In this document: positions 28,655-36,841 of the stretch, piece after piece
Layout of the letters: every line of letters begins with the position of its first letter
How positions within the stretch are numbered: position 1 is the first letter of the stretch
Assembly: GCA_017405375.1 (NCBI GenBank)
Contig: JAFRAO010000014.1
Span: 1-62,405, forward strand
Source: a bacterium
Lineage (GTDB): Bacteria; Cyanobacteriota; Vampirovibrionia; Gastranaerophilales; Gastranaerophilaceae
Direction: 5' to 3'
DNA length: 62,405 bases
Position numbers and translations under genes: made by a program
The notes under the pieces: generated by a model
The model's input: only the letters and a program-made list of their open reading frames with translations
Database searches by the model: none
Told to the model about the DNA's origin: nothing

Positions 28655-30184
28655 ATGAAAAAGTTTATATTATCTTTAATAATTTTGATGTTGGGTATAA
28701 AGACTTATGCTGCAACTGATTGGGTAAATGATTCCCGTGCATTGTTTCAAGATAACGGTATGGTTATTTTGGGAGTTAATATAAGAACGTTTAATGCTAA
28801 AGATACCAATAAAAATGGTGTTATTGAATCGAAATTGGGCGAAGAAGCAGGAAATTTTATAAATGCGGTGGACAGACTTGATGAGTTGGTTTTGAATGGA
28901 GTTAATACTATTCATTTGCTGCCGATTACGCCTGTAGGTAAAACAAAAGCGTATGGAACGGCAGGTTCATTGTATGCATTAAACGCATTTAATGCTATAA
29001 ATCCGCAATTATCAGCATTAAAATCAACAATATCTTTAAATAATCAGGTAAGATATTTTATAGAAGAATGCCATAAAAGAAGAATCTGCGTTTTGGTTGA
29101 TTTACCTGCATTTACTTCATACGATTATTATTTGGCACATGGAAATATGTTTTCTCAAAATTATAATAGCAACTTAGATTTGGATGCTTCTGCTGATATG
29201 AGATTCCCGGATGCCGGTACTGAATGGACAGTTAATGAAACTTTATTGAATAATTATATTTCATTTTTTGATTTTATGATGGGGCTTGGTGTTGACGGAG
29301 TTGTAGCAAATCATGCTTATACAAAACCGGCTAAATTTTGGGCAGAAATTATCAAGCATGTACGTAGTAAAGATGAACAATTTTTATTCCTTGCCCATGC
29401 GACAGATGAAGATTATCCTGTTTCTGACGGGGCTCCGGTTACATCATGCAAAAGATTGTTAGATGTAGGTTTTGATGGGTATTATGGCGGATATTCACGT
29501 CTTTCTGAATGGAAAAGTGCGAAAGAATTATATAATCAAGTAAGATTTAATCAAAGACTGTTTTCCGGTTACAAAAATATAAAATCAGCAATAGGAAGTT
29601 TTGCAACAGTAGATTCACCAAGTCCGGTTTTGGTTCATGGACCGCAGTACGCTATAATGATTGCTTGGTTAAATGCAACATTACCGCTAAATTCATATTT
29701 CCTTGACGGTTTTCAATCAGGTGATGATTATAATTTCCCTTTGGCAAATAAACATGCTAAAATGACTGCAACAGATAATGAATTCTTCTATGTAAAACCG
29801 GGCAGAATGGATATTTATAATTTCTCAAGAAAACCCGGCGGACAAAATGGTGATATTTTGCAAAATTTCGTTCTTGCAAATAAATTTAAATCCATGATGG
29901 GTGCAAGTTTGAGAGATGCAAGTTTTGTACCTCTACATACTTCTTCATCAAGTGTTTTTGCATATATTCGTTCAAATTCTTATGATTCGATTTTGGTTGT
30001 TGGAAATTTAGATTTTGAAAATTTGCGTAATGTAAAAGTTCATATTCCGAAATTAACTGAAAAAATGTCTATAATCCCGATTAAATTTCAGGGCGTTCAG
30101 AAGGTGGCATCAAAAACTTTTAATACAATTTTGTCGCCCGGTGAAATTCAAGTATTCATGATTAAAAATTATTCTATTAAATAA
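28655..30184 (+). CDS. Exported alpha-amylase-like protein, probably inactive
   Basis: From the ATG at 28655 the protein has 509 residues: a signal peptide (MKKFILSLIILMLGIKTYAA), a GH13-like TIM barrel (NTIHLLPITPVGKTKAYGTAGSLYALNAFN, RICVLVDLPAFTSYDYYLAHG) and a C-terminal beta domain. At the strand that normally holds the nucleophile (GFRxDxxxH) the protein reads GVDGVVANHAY, so Arg and Asp are replaced. The acid/base position reads LFLAHATDED without the expected Glu. It may bind glucans rather than cut them. The alignment was made by eye. The gene stands alone after a terminator. Confidence 0.75.
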   Translation: MKKFILSLIILMLGIKTYAATDWVNDSRALFQDNGMVILGVNIRTFNAKDTNKNGVIESKLGEEAGNFINAVDRLDELVLNGVNTIHLLPITPVGKTKAYGTAGSLYALNAFNAINPQLSALKSTISLNNQVRYFIEECHKRRICVLVDLPAFTSYDYYLAHGNMFSQNYNSNLDLDASADMRFPDAGTEWTVNETLLNNYISFFDFMMGLGVDGVVANHAYTKPAKFWAEIIKHVRSKDEQFLFLAHATDEDYPVSDGAPVTSCKRLLDVGFDGYYGGYSRLSEWKSAKELYNQVRFNQRLFSGYKNIKSAIGSFATVDSPSPVLVHGPQYAIMIAWLNATLPLNSYFLDGFQSGDDYNFPLANKHAKMTATDNEFFYVKPGRMDIYNFSRKPGGQNGDILQNFVLANKFKSMMGASLRDASFVPLHTSSSSVFAYIRSNSYDSILVVGNLDFENLRNVKVHIPKLTEKMSIIPIKFQGVQKVASKTFNTILSPGEIQVFMIKNYSIK

Positions 30185-30270
30185 ATTGTAATAATATTAT
30201 CGTTGTACTTGTTTTTAAAAAGTTTTTATTGTAATATTATTGTATTAGTAAAAGGAAAAGGAATAAGCGT

Positions 30271-30462
30271 ATGTCAAGAAAATGTGCAATATGTGGTAAA
30301 ACTCCATTAAAATCAGCAAAATTAACTTTTTCTCATAAACAAAATGTTCACAGACAAGCCCCAAATTTACAGACTGTTAGAGTTATGGTAAATGGTGTTG
30401 TAAAGAAAATGGACGTTTGTTCATCTTGTTTAAAAGCAAATAAAGTTCAAAAAGCTATTTAA
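30271..30462 (+). CDS. rpmB: Large ribosomal subunit protein bL28
   Basis: The 63-residue protein has the complete L28 sequence pattern (SRKCAICGKTP, SHKQNVHRQAPNLQ) with both CxxC pairs (CAIC and CSSC), so it is the zinc-binding form. Its ribosome binding site is AAAAGGAA. It is monocistronic. Confidence 0.96.
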   Translation: MSRKCAICGKTPLKSAKLTFSHKQNVHRQAPNLQTVRVMVNGVVKKMDVCSSCLKANKVQKAI

Positions 30463-30477
30463 TGTAAAAATTCAAAC

Positions 30478-30520
30478 AAAAAAGAGTAATAGGCAATAAT
30501 GTCTTATTGCTCTTTTTTTT
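30478..30520 (+). terminator. Terminator after rpmB
   Basis: AAAAAAGAGTAATA pairs with TATTGCTCTTTTTT (allowing a G-T pair), followed by a run of eight T at about 30513-30520. Confidence 0.85.
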
Positions 30521-30544
30521 GTGCGTTAAAAACTTTGTAAATAT

Positions 30545-30582
30545 TCAAAAAAAGTTCCTAAAATTTAAAATTTTAGGAACTT
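30545..30582 (-). terminator. Terminator after ycf23
   Basis: A palindrome spans 30552-30582 (AAGTTCCTAAAATTT against its complement). In the minus-strand sense it is followed by a seven-T run (30545-30551), so it ends the ycf23 transcript. Confidence 0.85.
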
Positions 30583-30603
30583 AAAATTCTATTAGACTGT
30601 AGA

Positions 30604-31416
30604 TTAAACTAAAGAAACATTTTTAATTGATTCATTGTTTAATGCTGCAATCATAATACCGTTTCTGTTAGCAATTTCAACTAAATTGCTAATAACAGCA
30701 AGCATAGCTATTTTTGAATCTAATCTGTTTACGCAAGAACCGCAACCTATTGCGCTTGCTCCTGCAGCAAATGCTAATTGTGCAGTTGTAGTATTAATAT
30801 TTGAAGCTGTCATAATTGGTAATTCAATATTTTTAGATAATTCAAAAGTATTTGAAATAGTCAATTCAGCTCTGTTAATCCATGCTCTTGCACCTTCAAA
30901 ATTATTTATTTTTGATACATAACCTTCAGTTTGAATAATATCAATATGCATTTCTTCAAGTTTTCTTGCCAAACTGATTTGTTCAGAAATTGCCATTTCA
31001 CCAGGAATAGTTACACTGAACATAATTTCTGATCTTTTTTGAGAAATTAATGATAAAGTTTCGTTTACAATTTCGATAATTTTATCTGCAGACATTGAAA
31101 AACCTTCTTTGTATAATGCATCAAAATTACCTAATTCAATTGCATCTACATTGTGGATATTAACGGCATCTGCTAATTCTTTTGCATTTATTGATGAAGC
31201 TATTAGTGCAATATTTGAATTAGATTCAGAAATTAGCTTGTTAGCCAAAATTAAAATTTCTTCTTTTGCAGCGACATCAATAGCGGTAGCTTTTGCTTCG
31301 ATTGCAGATGATATAACCATTTCTGCTTTTTTAATGTCAAAGTTATTGATTCCAGAAATAACTTTTAATGCTCTCTTTTCTTTTAATGCTTGTTTGAAAA
31401 ATTCAATTCTTTTCAT
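30604..31416 (-). CDS. ycf23: Ycf23 / DUF561 family protein
   Basis: The 270-residue protein has the TIM-barrel-like DUF561 pattern (LKVISGINNFDIKKAEMVISSA near the N-terminus, IIQTEGYVSKI and FAAGASAIGCGSCVNRL later). Ycf23 is conserved in cyanobacteria and red-algal plastids, and its biochemical function is unknown. The ATG at 31414-31416 has an AAGGA ribosome binding site; the open frame extends 33 codons further upstream but lacks support there. Monocistronic. Confidence 0.85.
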   Translation of the reverse strand: MKRIEFFKQALKEKRALKVISGINNFDIKKAEMVISSAIEAKATAIDVAAKEEILILANKLISESNSNIALIASSINAKELADAVNIHNVDAIELGNFDALYKEGFSMSADKIIEIVNETLSLISQKRSEIMFSVTIPGEMAISEQISLARKLEEMHIDIIQTEGYVSKINNFEGARAWINRAELTISNTFELSKNIELPIMTASNINTTTAQLAFAAGASAIGCGSCVNRLDSKIAMLAVISNLVEIANRNGIMIAALNNESIKNVSLV

Positions 31417-31588
31417 TTTTAATTCCTTTCTTAATAACCATATTAGACCACAATAAAATCTAATTTCTTTTATATTATAGACTAAAGGTTGAAAGCTTGC
31501 AATAATAACTCTCAAAAATATTACTTGGGTAGTACATTATAATTTATTATAATCTTATAATTCAATATTAATAAGGAATAATAAGATT

Positions 31589-32242
31589 ATGTTGAAAAGA
31601 ATCATTATTACAATTTGTTGCGGAATATTTATAAATCTTTCTGTTTTATCCTATGAACAGGAAGAGTTAAACAATATAACCGTGTATGAAAAAATTAATC
31701 CGGCGATAGTAGCTATTGATGCGGAACTGCCGATTGGTGTTTCGAGCGGTACGGGCTGTATAATTAATAAAAACGGATTGATTTTAACCAGCAATCATGT
31801 TGTTGAAAATTGTAAGAATATTCAAGTAACATTGTATAACGGTCATACATATAAGGCAAAAGTAGTAAAGACAAATAATTCTGATATTGCATTATTACAA
31901 ATAGACACAAAAGAAGAGCTTAATATAATTTCGCTTGGCAATTCAGAGAATATAAAAGTCGGACAAAAAGTACTTGCGATAGGGAATCCGTTTGGATTTA
32001 ACGGAACACTTACTCAGGGGATAATATCCAGAATTGATTATGTAAAAGACAAAATTCAAACAGATGCAGCGATTAATCCGGGTAATTCCGGCGGTCCGCT
32101 TATCACAACAAACGGTGAAGTTGTTGGAATAAACCAATCAATATATAATCCGGATAATAACATATCAAATATTGGCATAGGATTTGCTATCCCAATAAAC
32201 AGCGTAAAAGAAATATTAAACAATCAAGTTATAAAATTCTAA
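31589..32242 (+). CDS. Exported trypsin-like serine protease (HtrA type, no PDZ)
   Basis: The 217-residue protein has a signal peptide (first about 21 residues) and a complete S1C protease domain. His is in SNHVVENC, Asp in NNSDIALLQI and Ser in NPGNSGGPL. It ends right after the protease domain, so it lacks the PDZ domains of DegP/HtrA. The likely location is periplasmic. The ribosome binding site is AAGGAA. It is convergent with the ETAGS-repeat gene, four bases apart. Confidence 0.88.
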   Translation: MLKRIIITICCGIFINLSVLSYEQEELNNITVYEKINPAIVAIDAELPIGVSSGTGCIINKNGLILTSNHVVENCKNIQVTLYNGHTYKAKVVKTNNSDIALLQIDTKEELNIISLGNSENIKVGQKVLAIGNPFGFNGTLTQGIISRIDYVKDKIQTDAAINPGNSGGPLITTNGEVVGINQSIYNPDNNISNIGIGFAIPINSVKEILNNQVIKF

Positions 32243-32246
32243 AAAA

Positions 32247-32648
32247 TTATCCCATGAAACCGCCATCGCCGCAGCTGAAAGCACCACCGCAATCACTTGA
32301 TGCAACAGAGCCTGCGGTTTCACAAGCAATAGAGCCTGCTGTTTCAGAATCGCCGAAAGCAATAGAACCTGCAGTTTCATATTCATCACAAGCTAATGAA
32401 CCAGCTGTTTCAGGCGCGGAAGAATATTGAGAATAATCAATTTCTTTTGCAAACGGATTACTTGATTGGAAAGAATCTACTGAATTATTAGATGCAATCA
32501 ATCCTGCGGTTTCAGCATTATTTGAAGCTAATGAACCTGCTGTTTCACCGTTTGAAGCAATAGAGCCTGCTGTTTCACTGCTTTTTGATGAAGATGATGT
32601 ATGCGAATGCATATTATTTAATAAACTTGAATTAAAACCTAAAGCCAT
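32247..32648 (-). CDS. Small ETAGS-repeat protein of unknown function
   Basis: The 133-residue protein (ATG at 32646-32648, ribosome binding site GGGGTGA five bases upstream) carries seven copies of the motif ETAG(S/L)(I/L/V)A. Examples are SETAGSIAS, GETAGSLAS, PETAGSLAC and SETAGSIAC. The repeats are spaced irregularly in a Ser/Asn-rich background, and four cysteines cluster in the last third (ACETAGSVASSDCGGAFSCGDGG). There is no signal peptide. I do not recognise the family. It could be a structural or adhesive repeat protein, or a modified-peptide precursor; no modifying enzyme is adjacent. Confidence 0.7.
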   Translation of the reverse strand: MALGFNSSLLNNMHSHTSSSSKSSETAGSIASNGETAGSLASNNAETAGLIASNNSVDSFQSSNPFAKEIDYSQYSSAPETAGSLACDEYETAGSIAFGDSETAGSIACETAGSVASSDCGGAFSCGDGGFMG

Positions 32649-32967
32649 ATATATCACCCCGATATTATTATTTTATTGTTTATATTAATACAATATACAT
32701 ATATATAAAAACATTATCGAAGCAAATATTTCATTTTTTTGAAAAATCGTTACAAAATTTTACAAAATGTCCTGCAAAAAAATCTAATTTGTTGCAAATA
32801 GCATATTGTTAATTTTTGTGAAATTGAATTTCAAATGGCTGAAATTCAGGTATAATCCACTATATGATATGATATGATATGATATGGGGCGGAGTGTCAA
32901 TTTTTTTTTTGCATATGTTTTTATGTACTTGTGTATGTATTTTTAAATAGGAAGTGAAAGGAGTGTT
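32649..32967 (+). promoter_or_regulatory. Divergent upstream region with -10 box and pentamer repeat
   Basis: This gap separates the ETAGS gene from the membrane-protein cluster. A TATAAT lies at 32851-32856 and is followed directly by five ATATG units. Further on are GGGGCGGAG and a run of ten T (32901-32910). No good -35 is visible. The ribosome binding site for the next gene is GAAAGGAG. Confidence 0.5.
32862..32886 (+). repeat. Pentanucleotide tandem repeat (ATATG)x5
   Basis: Five perfect copies of ATATG begin six bases after the TATAAT at 32851-32856, so they would span the predicted transcription start of the gene at 32968. Confidence 0.9.
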
Positions 32968-33444
32968 ATGGTAGATTCAGTAAACGTAACTCAAGCAGGT
33001 GTAATTTCAAATCCGACTGGCGGAATTGATAAAACGTCTGCATTAGCAATTAAAGATGACAAAAATGGTGTTAAGCAAATGCCGCTTGAAGATTCTAAAA
33101 AGGAAATTACAGAGGCGGTTCCAAAATTGGAAAGAACACCGAGTTCAGATACGGTGAATTTTTCAGTAAATGAAAAAATGACTGAAAAAAATAAAAATTC
33201 TAAAAAGGGAGTAAGTACCGGTAAAAAATGTGTGGTTGGCGTTGCATCTGCTCTTATACCGGGTTTAGGACAAGTAATTAATAACCAATGGGGAAAAGCA
33301 GCAGGATTTTTCTCAGGTCAAATAGCAGTTGGTGCTTTGGCTAAATGTAGAGCTATTTCGCTACCAGTAGCAGTGCTTACTGCAATAGGGGATAGTATTT
33401 GGTCGATTGTAGATGCAGTAAAAAATACAAAAGCAGATGAGTAA
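32968..33444 (+). CDS. Small membrane protein of unknown function
   Basis: The 158-residue protein has a hydrophilic, charged N-terminal half. It then has a hydrophobic segment with the motif ALIPGLGQVINNQWGKAAGFFSGQ (about 95-118), reminiscent of TM2/DUF5683-type small membrane proteins, and a second hydrophobic stretch near residue 135. The N-terminus reads MVDSVNVTQAG. The start is supported by GAAAGGAG. The next gene begins nine bases after its stop. Confidence 0.65.
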   Translation: MVDSVNVTQAGVISNPTGGIDKTSALAIKDDKNGVKQMPLEDSKKEITEAVPKLERTPSSDTVNFSVNEKMTEKNKNSKKGVSTGKKCVVGVASALIPGLGQVINNQWGKAAGFFSGQIAVGALAKCRAISLPVAVLTAIGDSIWSIVDAVKNTKADE

Positions 33445-33453
33445 GGAGCTATA

Positions 33454-34359
33454 TTGATGACTATTAACATAAATACGCAAGAACAAAATTATAAAAATCC
33501 GTCTAACGGTGCAATTATTGGTGGATGTATTGCGGGTTTAGCTGTATCAGCAGCAATAGCAAAAGCACCTACACGTTTGGTTAACTCAGTACTAATACCG
33601 AAAATGGGCAAAATTTGTGATTCGCTATCGGCAGATGAATTTTCTAAAGTTGAAAAAGCAGTAATAAATACTGTTAGTGATTCCGGGTTAAAAGCTAAAG
33701 GAGTAAGTATAGTAAAAGCTACTGCTGAAAATGCTAATGAAGTATTCCAAATTATAAAAAAAGAAGTTTATAAAAGTTTAAAATATTTACCTATACCTAA
33801 AAAATTTAAAGATATGATAGCAAGTGGTTATTTAGATATGTTTGTATCTGGGAAAAATGCTTGTTATGCTTCTGCAAGTAAAAAAATTGTTATGCCGGAA
33901 AAAAAATTGGGACTTGCATTATTCCACGAAGCAGGTCATGCAATGAATGATAATTTAAGCAAATTTGGTAAAATTCTTCAAAGAAGCCGTTCAATGAGTT
34001 TGTTATTTTTACCTATTACAGCAATATCGTTATTTAAAACTAAAAAAGCTCCTGGTGAGGAACCAAAAGGTGGTTTGGACAAAGCAACGACTTTTGTAAA
34101 AAATAATGCAGGTAAATTGGCTTTTGCTACATTTTTACCAACTTTACTTGAAGAAGGTTTAGCTACATTAAAAGGTTATAAGTTTGCAAATAAATTTTTA
34201 AGTCCTGAATTAGCTAAAAAAGTATTCAAAACAAATGCTTTTGGATTTTTAACATATTTAGCTGCATCAGTATCAGCAGGTTTAGGTGTTTATATAGGTA
34301 CAAAATCAAAAGATACTGTTGCAAGCAGAAAAATAGCAACTGAAAACAATAATGTATAA
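33454..34359 (+). CDS. Putative membrane-bound zinc metalloprotease
   Basis: The 301-residue protein has the HExxH zinc motif in LALFHEAGHAMND (about residues 155-167). A later EEGLATLKGYKFA could supply the third ligand. Hydrophobic segments lie at about 20-36, 183-195, 224-236 and 263-284. The motif and flanking residues are typical of gluzincin-type metallopeptidases, but I do not recognise the family. It is probably co-transcribed with its upstream neighbour (ribosome binding site AAGGAGC). Confidence 0.65.
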   Translation: MMTININTQEQNYKNPSNGAIIGGCIAGLAVSAAIAKAPTRLVNSVLIPKMGKICDSLSADEFSKVEKAVINTVSDSGLKAKGVSIVKATAENANEVFQIIKKEVYKSLKYLPIPKKFKDMIASGYLDMFVSGKNACYASASKKIVMPEKKLGLALFHEAGHAMNDNLSKFGKILQRSRSMSLLFLPITAISLFKTKKAPGEEPKGGLDKATTFVKNNAGKLAFATFLPTLLEEGLATLKGYKFANKFLSPELAKKVFKTNAFGFLTYLAASVSAGLGVYIGTKSKDTVASRKIATENNNV

Positions 34360-34460
34360 TATTTTCTTATATGGTATTATCAAAGTTTCTTAAATAACAA
34401 AAAAAATGAAAAAATTGTATAAATGTAATTTATTAGTGTAAATAGGAAAGGAAGTTAAGT

Positions 34461-34922
34461 ATGCAAGTTGAATCAGTAAATCACAACGGTATTGGTATGG
34501 GTAAAGCGATTGCTTTAGGCGGAGGAATAGGAGCTATTGGCGGTGCTGCCTTAGTGGGTGGAGCAGAATATTTAAGACAAAAGGATCTATTAGCAAAGGG
34601 TGATGCTTATATAAAATCAATGAAAGGTGAAATTGCTAGAGAAATGGAATTCTGCACGCCATTTCATAAAGGAACTCAGGAAGCAGCAGATATCGCAAAG
34701 CAGGCACTTCAAAATAAATTAGAGCAAGCTAAGCAATTTATTAAAAATGGTAAAATCGATTTCGGTCAAGTTACAAAGAGAGCCGGTATTGCCGCATTAA
34801 TTTTAGGATCCGTTTTTGCTGCACTTGGTGGTATTCTGAAATTAGCAGAAAGACAAGATAGGGAATATGTGCGAGAAAATGCAAAAATTCTTGCCGAAGA
34901 ATTAAATAAAGTGCAAAAATAA
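34461..34922 (+). CDS. Small two-helix membrane protein of unknown function
   Basis: The 153-residue protein has a glycine-rich hydrophobic helix at about 14-34 (KAIALGGGIGAIGGAALVGGA), a charged middle part, and a second helix at about 108-126. The N-terminus MQVESVNHNG resembles that of the gene at 32968 (MVDSVNVTQ). A good ribosome binding site (AGGAAAGGAAG) precedes the start. A strong terminator follows, making it the last gene of the cluster. Confidence 0.6.
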   Translation: MQVESVNHNGIGMGKAIALGGGIGAIGGAALVGGAEYLRQKDLLAKGDAYIKSMKGEIAREMEFCTPFHKGTQEAADIAKQALQNKLEQAKQFIKNGKIDFGQVTKRAGIAALILGSVFAALGGILKLAERQDREYVRENAKILAEELNKVQK

Positions 34923-34948
34923 ATACAAATTTGCAAATAAAATTAAAT

Positions 34949-34988
34949 ATAATCAAAAAACACTTTTTGAAAAGTGTTTTTTGATTAT
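34949..34988 (+). terminator. Terminator after the membrane-protein cluster
   Basis: A perfect 19-bp inverted repeat (34949-34967 and 34970-34988) contains ACACTTTT/AAAAGTGT and A/T runs on both arms, so it could act in both directions. Confidence 0.9.
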
Positions 34989-35096
34989 ATACTTGAATTA
35001 TTAGATTGACGACTTTTGTGAGTGAAATCTTAAAAATATAACAAATACTTGAACGAAATCCCGGTTACTCAAAAGGTATTCTTATGTATATCTTTT

Positions 35097-35546
35097 TTAT
35101 CTTTTTAAATTTTCCAGAAATTTTGAAATTGCACCTGCAACATCATCAACAACATTCATTGCCGATGATGTTGATTTTGTAATCCTTGACATGTGAGTAA
35201 AAATTCTTAATGTTTGGAAAATACCAACAGCACAAAGAATAAAATCAAATATTTTGCCGCCAATATTTTGTAATATAAAAGTTTTATTTTCAACATTTAT
35301 TGCTTTTATATAATTTTTTGTTTCTATAAAAATATCAACAATAGCTTTTACAGCGCTATAAATTGCAAAAATTCCTATTAAAAACCAAGCATAAACAGCC
35401 GTTTCAGAATCAGAACAAAGATATGCAATTAAAACTATAATTAACAATGAAAGTATCAAATGTTCTAAGACAGTCTTACAAAGTAAAATAACACCGTTTC
35501 GCCAAAATCCAATAATTAAATTTTTAATTATATCTGATATTATCAT
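35097..35546 (-). CDS. Membrane protein of unknown function
   Basis: The 149-residue protein has at least three hydrophobic segments (about 25-45, 51-68 and 96-114) and a short polar C-terminus ending FLENLKR. No family or catalytic motif is recognisable. It stands alone, convergent with the cluster terminator. Confidence 0.55.
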   Translation of the reverse strand: MIISDIIKNLIIGFWRNGVILLCKTVLEHLILSLLIIVLIAYLCSDSETAVYAWFLIGIFAIYSAVKAIVDIFIETKNYIKAINVENKTFILQNIGGKIFDFILCAVGIFQTLRIFTHMSRITKSTSSAMNVVDDVAGAISKFLENLKR

Positions 35547-35700
35547 ATATAAATTATATTACAGATAAATTAATAAACACCAAATATCTGAAAAACTTAT
35601 AGTCGGTTTTTCAGATAGTGCCGGATAAAAAATTATTATTTCAAATCTTGCGATTTAAAAATATTATACCCCTCATAATGATAACTTGCATCAATTTCTT

Positions 35701-36107
35701 TCATACAGACTTTCCCAATTCCGATTGCAGAAACAAAAGCTCTTCCACTTTTTCTATTGGCAAAACATTTTCCTCAAACCAATCTTTTATTGTATCTAAT
35801 TTCCCGTTTATCGTGTGGCAATAATCAGGTATTGTTTCTGTCTCCTTTAAATATTCTTCCAAAAGCTCAGTGCTGTGCAAGAACTTATCGTTTCGGATAT
35901 CTTCTATTTCATCTAAAAGTTGCTTTACCCGTTTTTTTGAATCTCAGGTGCTAAATCAACTACCTTATTTTTATTCTGAATATAAATAAATGACCGTATA
36001 TGTAGATTTAAACATTCATCCATAATGCTTGCATCAGCTAAAGTTATCTCCATATTGGCTTTTAATAACATAGATAAATTTAATATTAAAGTTCTGTAAA
36101 AATGCAA
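35701..36107 (-). pseudogene. Frameshifted gene of unknown function
   Basis: Two overlapping minus-strand frames join if the seven-A run (complement of 35932-35938) had one more A. Upstream the frame reads DASIMDECLNLHIRSFIY, and downstream VKQLLDEIEDIRNDKFLH through LPIEKVEELLF to a TGA at 35701. The repaired product would have about 135 residues, soluble and acidic. The start is a TTG and uncertain. Its 5' end overlaps the recombinase remnant on the other strand, so the upstream part may not be genuine. Confidence 0.4.
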
Positions 36108-36262
36108 GCAAGATTTTCTTAAAAGCCACTCCTTCAGAAAAAAGAACCATTTGTGAAATTATAGGTTCGAACTTTACAGCGAATGCTCAGAAAATAGATA
36201 TAACACTGTATCCTATCTTCTATGACATAATTGAGATGAATCGTTTAGGTCATTCAAAAAAT
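36074..36262 (+). pseudogene. C-terminal remnant of a serine site-specific recombinase
   Basis: The frame reads FLKATPSEKRTICEIIGSNF and then KIDITLYPIFYDIIEMN. This is the pattern seen at the C-terminus of large serine recombinases (Phe-x-x-Ala-x-x-x-x-Lys-Arg-x-Ile, then GSNF/L and a basic-hydrophobic strand). No catalytic or DNA-binding domain remains, and a stop lies upstream at 36071. It ends about 70 bases left of the tRNA-Asp 3' duplicate at 36334. Confidence 0.55.
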
Positions 36263-36297
36263 GCAAGGTTCGAACTCCACCAAACGCAGTCAGGGCA

Positions 36298-36325
36298 ACA
36301 AAAAAGAGCCTCTAAAAAGGCTCTT
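36298..36325 (-). terminator. Terminator following the duplicated tRNA-Asp 3' end
   Basis: AAGAGCC (36304-36310) pairs with GGCTCTT (36319-36325). On the minus strand it runs into a T-rich tract. Its position after the tRNA 3' fragment matches that of the hairpin after the intact tRNA-Asp, so it was probably the tRNA terminator before insertion. Confidence 0.75.
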
Positions 36326-36331
36326 GATTTA

Positions 36332-36354
36332 AATGGCGGGACTGACGAGGCTCG
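36332..36354 (-). other. Candidate att site: duplicated 3' end of tRNA-Asp
   Basis: These 23 bases are identical and in the same orientation as 47340-47362, which contain the last 21 bases of the intact tRNA-Asp including CCA. No tRNA body follows at 36355. A direct repeat of a tRNA 3' end about 11 kb from the intact gene is the classic footprint of an integrated element. Confidence 0.8.
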
Positions 36355-36841
36355 TCTTGGATTATTGGCAGTTCGTAAACTTTCATTCGTATAATTTTGC
36401 TTACGCAAAATAGCCACTCATTACAGTTTCCTCACTGGGACGGCGTTCCGTTCACTTCCGTTCACTTCAGCCTTGCCAAAATCCGCCGATGGGGTTTATT
36501 TGGGACATTTGAATTGTAATTAATTAGCCTGTGTTAGCCAACACGTTTTAGGTTTTAGCGGTTTTATACGAATTGACTGTAATGTAACGAAACTGCTCTT
36601 TGTGTCCACTTTCTGTCACGAAAAAATCCGGTATAAATCCGAGCAAACCGCTATAACTCAAACACACTCTATAATATAGCGATGACAGAACTTGGACACA
36701 AAAGACCCTTTTAAAATTGCTATTTTTTAAGTCGGAAGCAAGCCGGAAGTGTTCATAATATTTGAATAACAGCAAAATCCTTATCTAAAAAACATTACAA
36801 AATAATAGAATTTTACACCAAAATCTATCGCTTTCAGTCAA
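36355..36841. other. Island left-end non-coding region with inverted repeats
   Basis: No open frame is convincing. An imperfect inverted repeat of about 22 bases lies at 36599-36620 and 36680-36704 (core TTTGTGTCCA and TGGACACAAA, with CTGTCA and TGACAG). A smaller inverted pair around AGCGGTTTTATA (36557) and AAACCGCTATAA (36646) is nested near it. A short hairpin TTTTGC/GCAAAA lies near 36393. These could be recombinase- or replication-protein-binding sites. Confidence 0.5.

Noticed and set aside
35618..35954. Two short plus-strand frames in the 35.6-35.9 kb region
   Set aside because: They are antisense shadows of the minus-strand pseudogene and have no ribosome binding site or recognisable content.
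36160..36300. Two GGTTCGAAC segments that look like tRNA T-loops (near 36162 and 36266)
   Set aside because: Neither is flanked by a pairing T-stem, acceptor or anticodon arm on either strand; the first lies inside the recombinase remnant frame.
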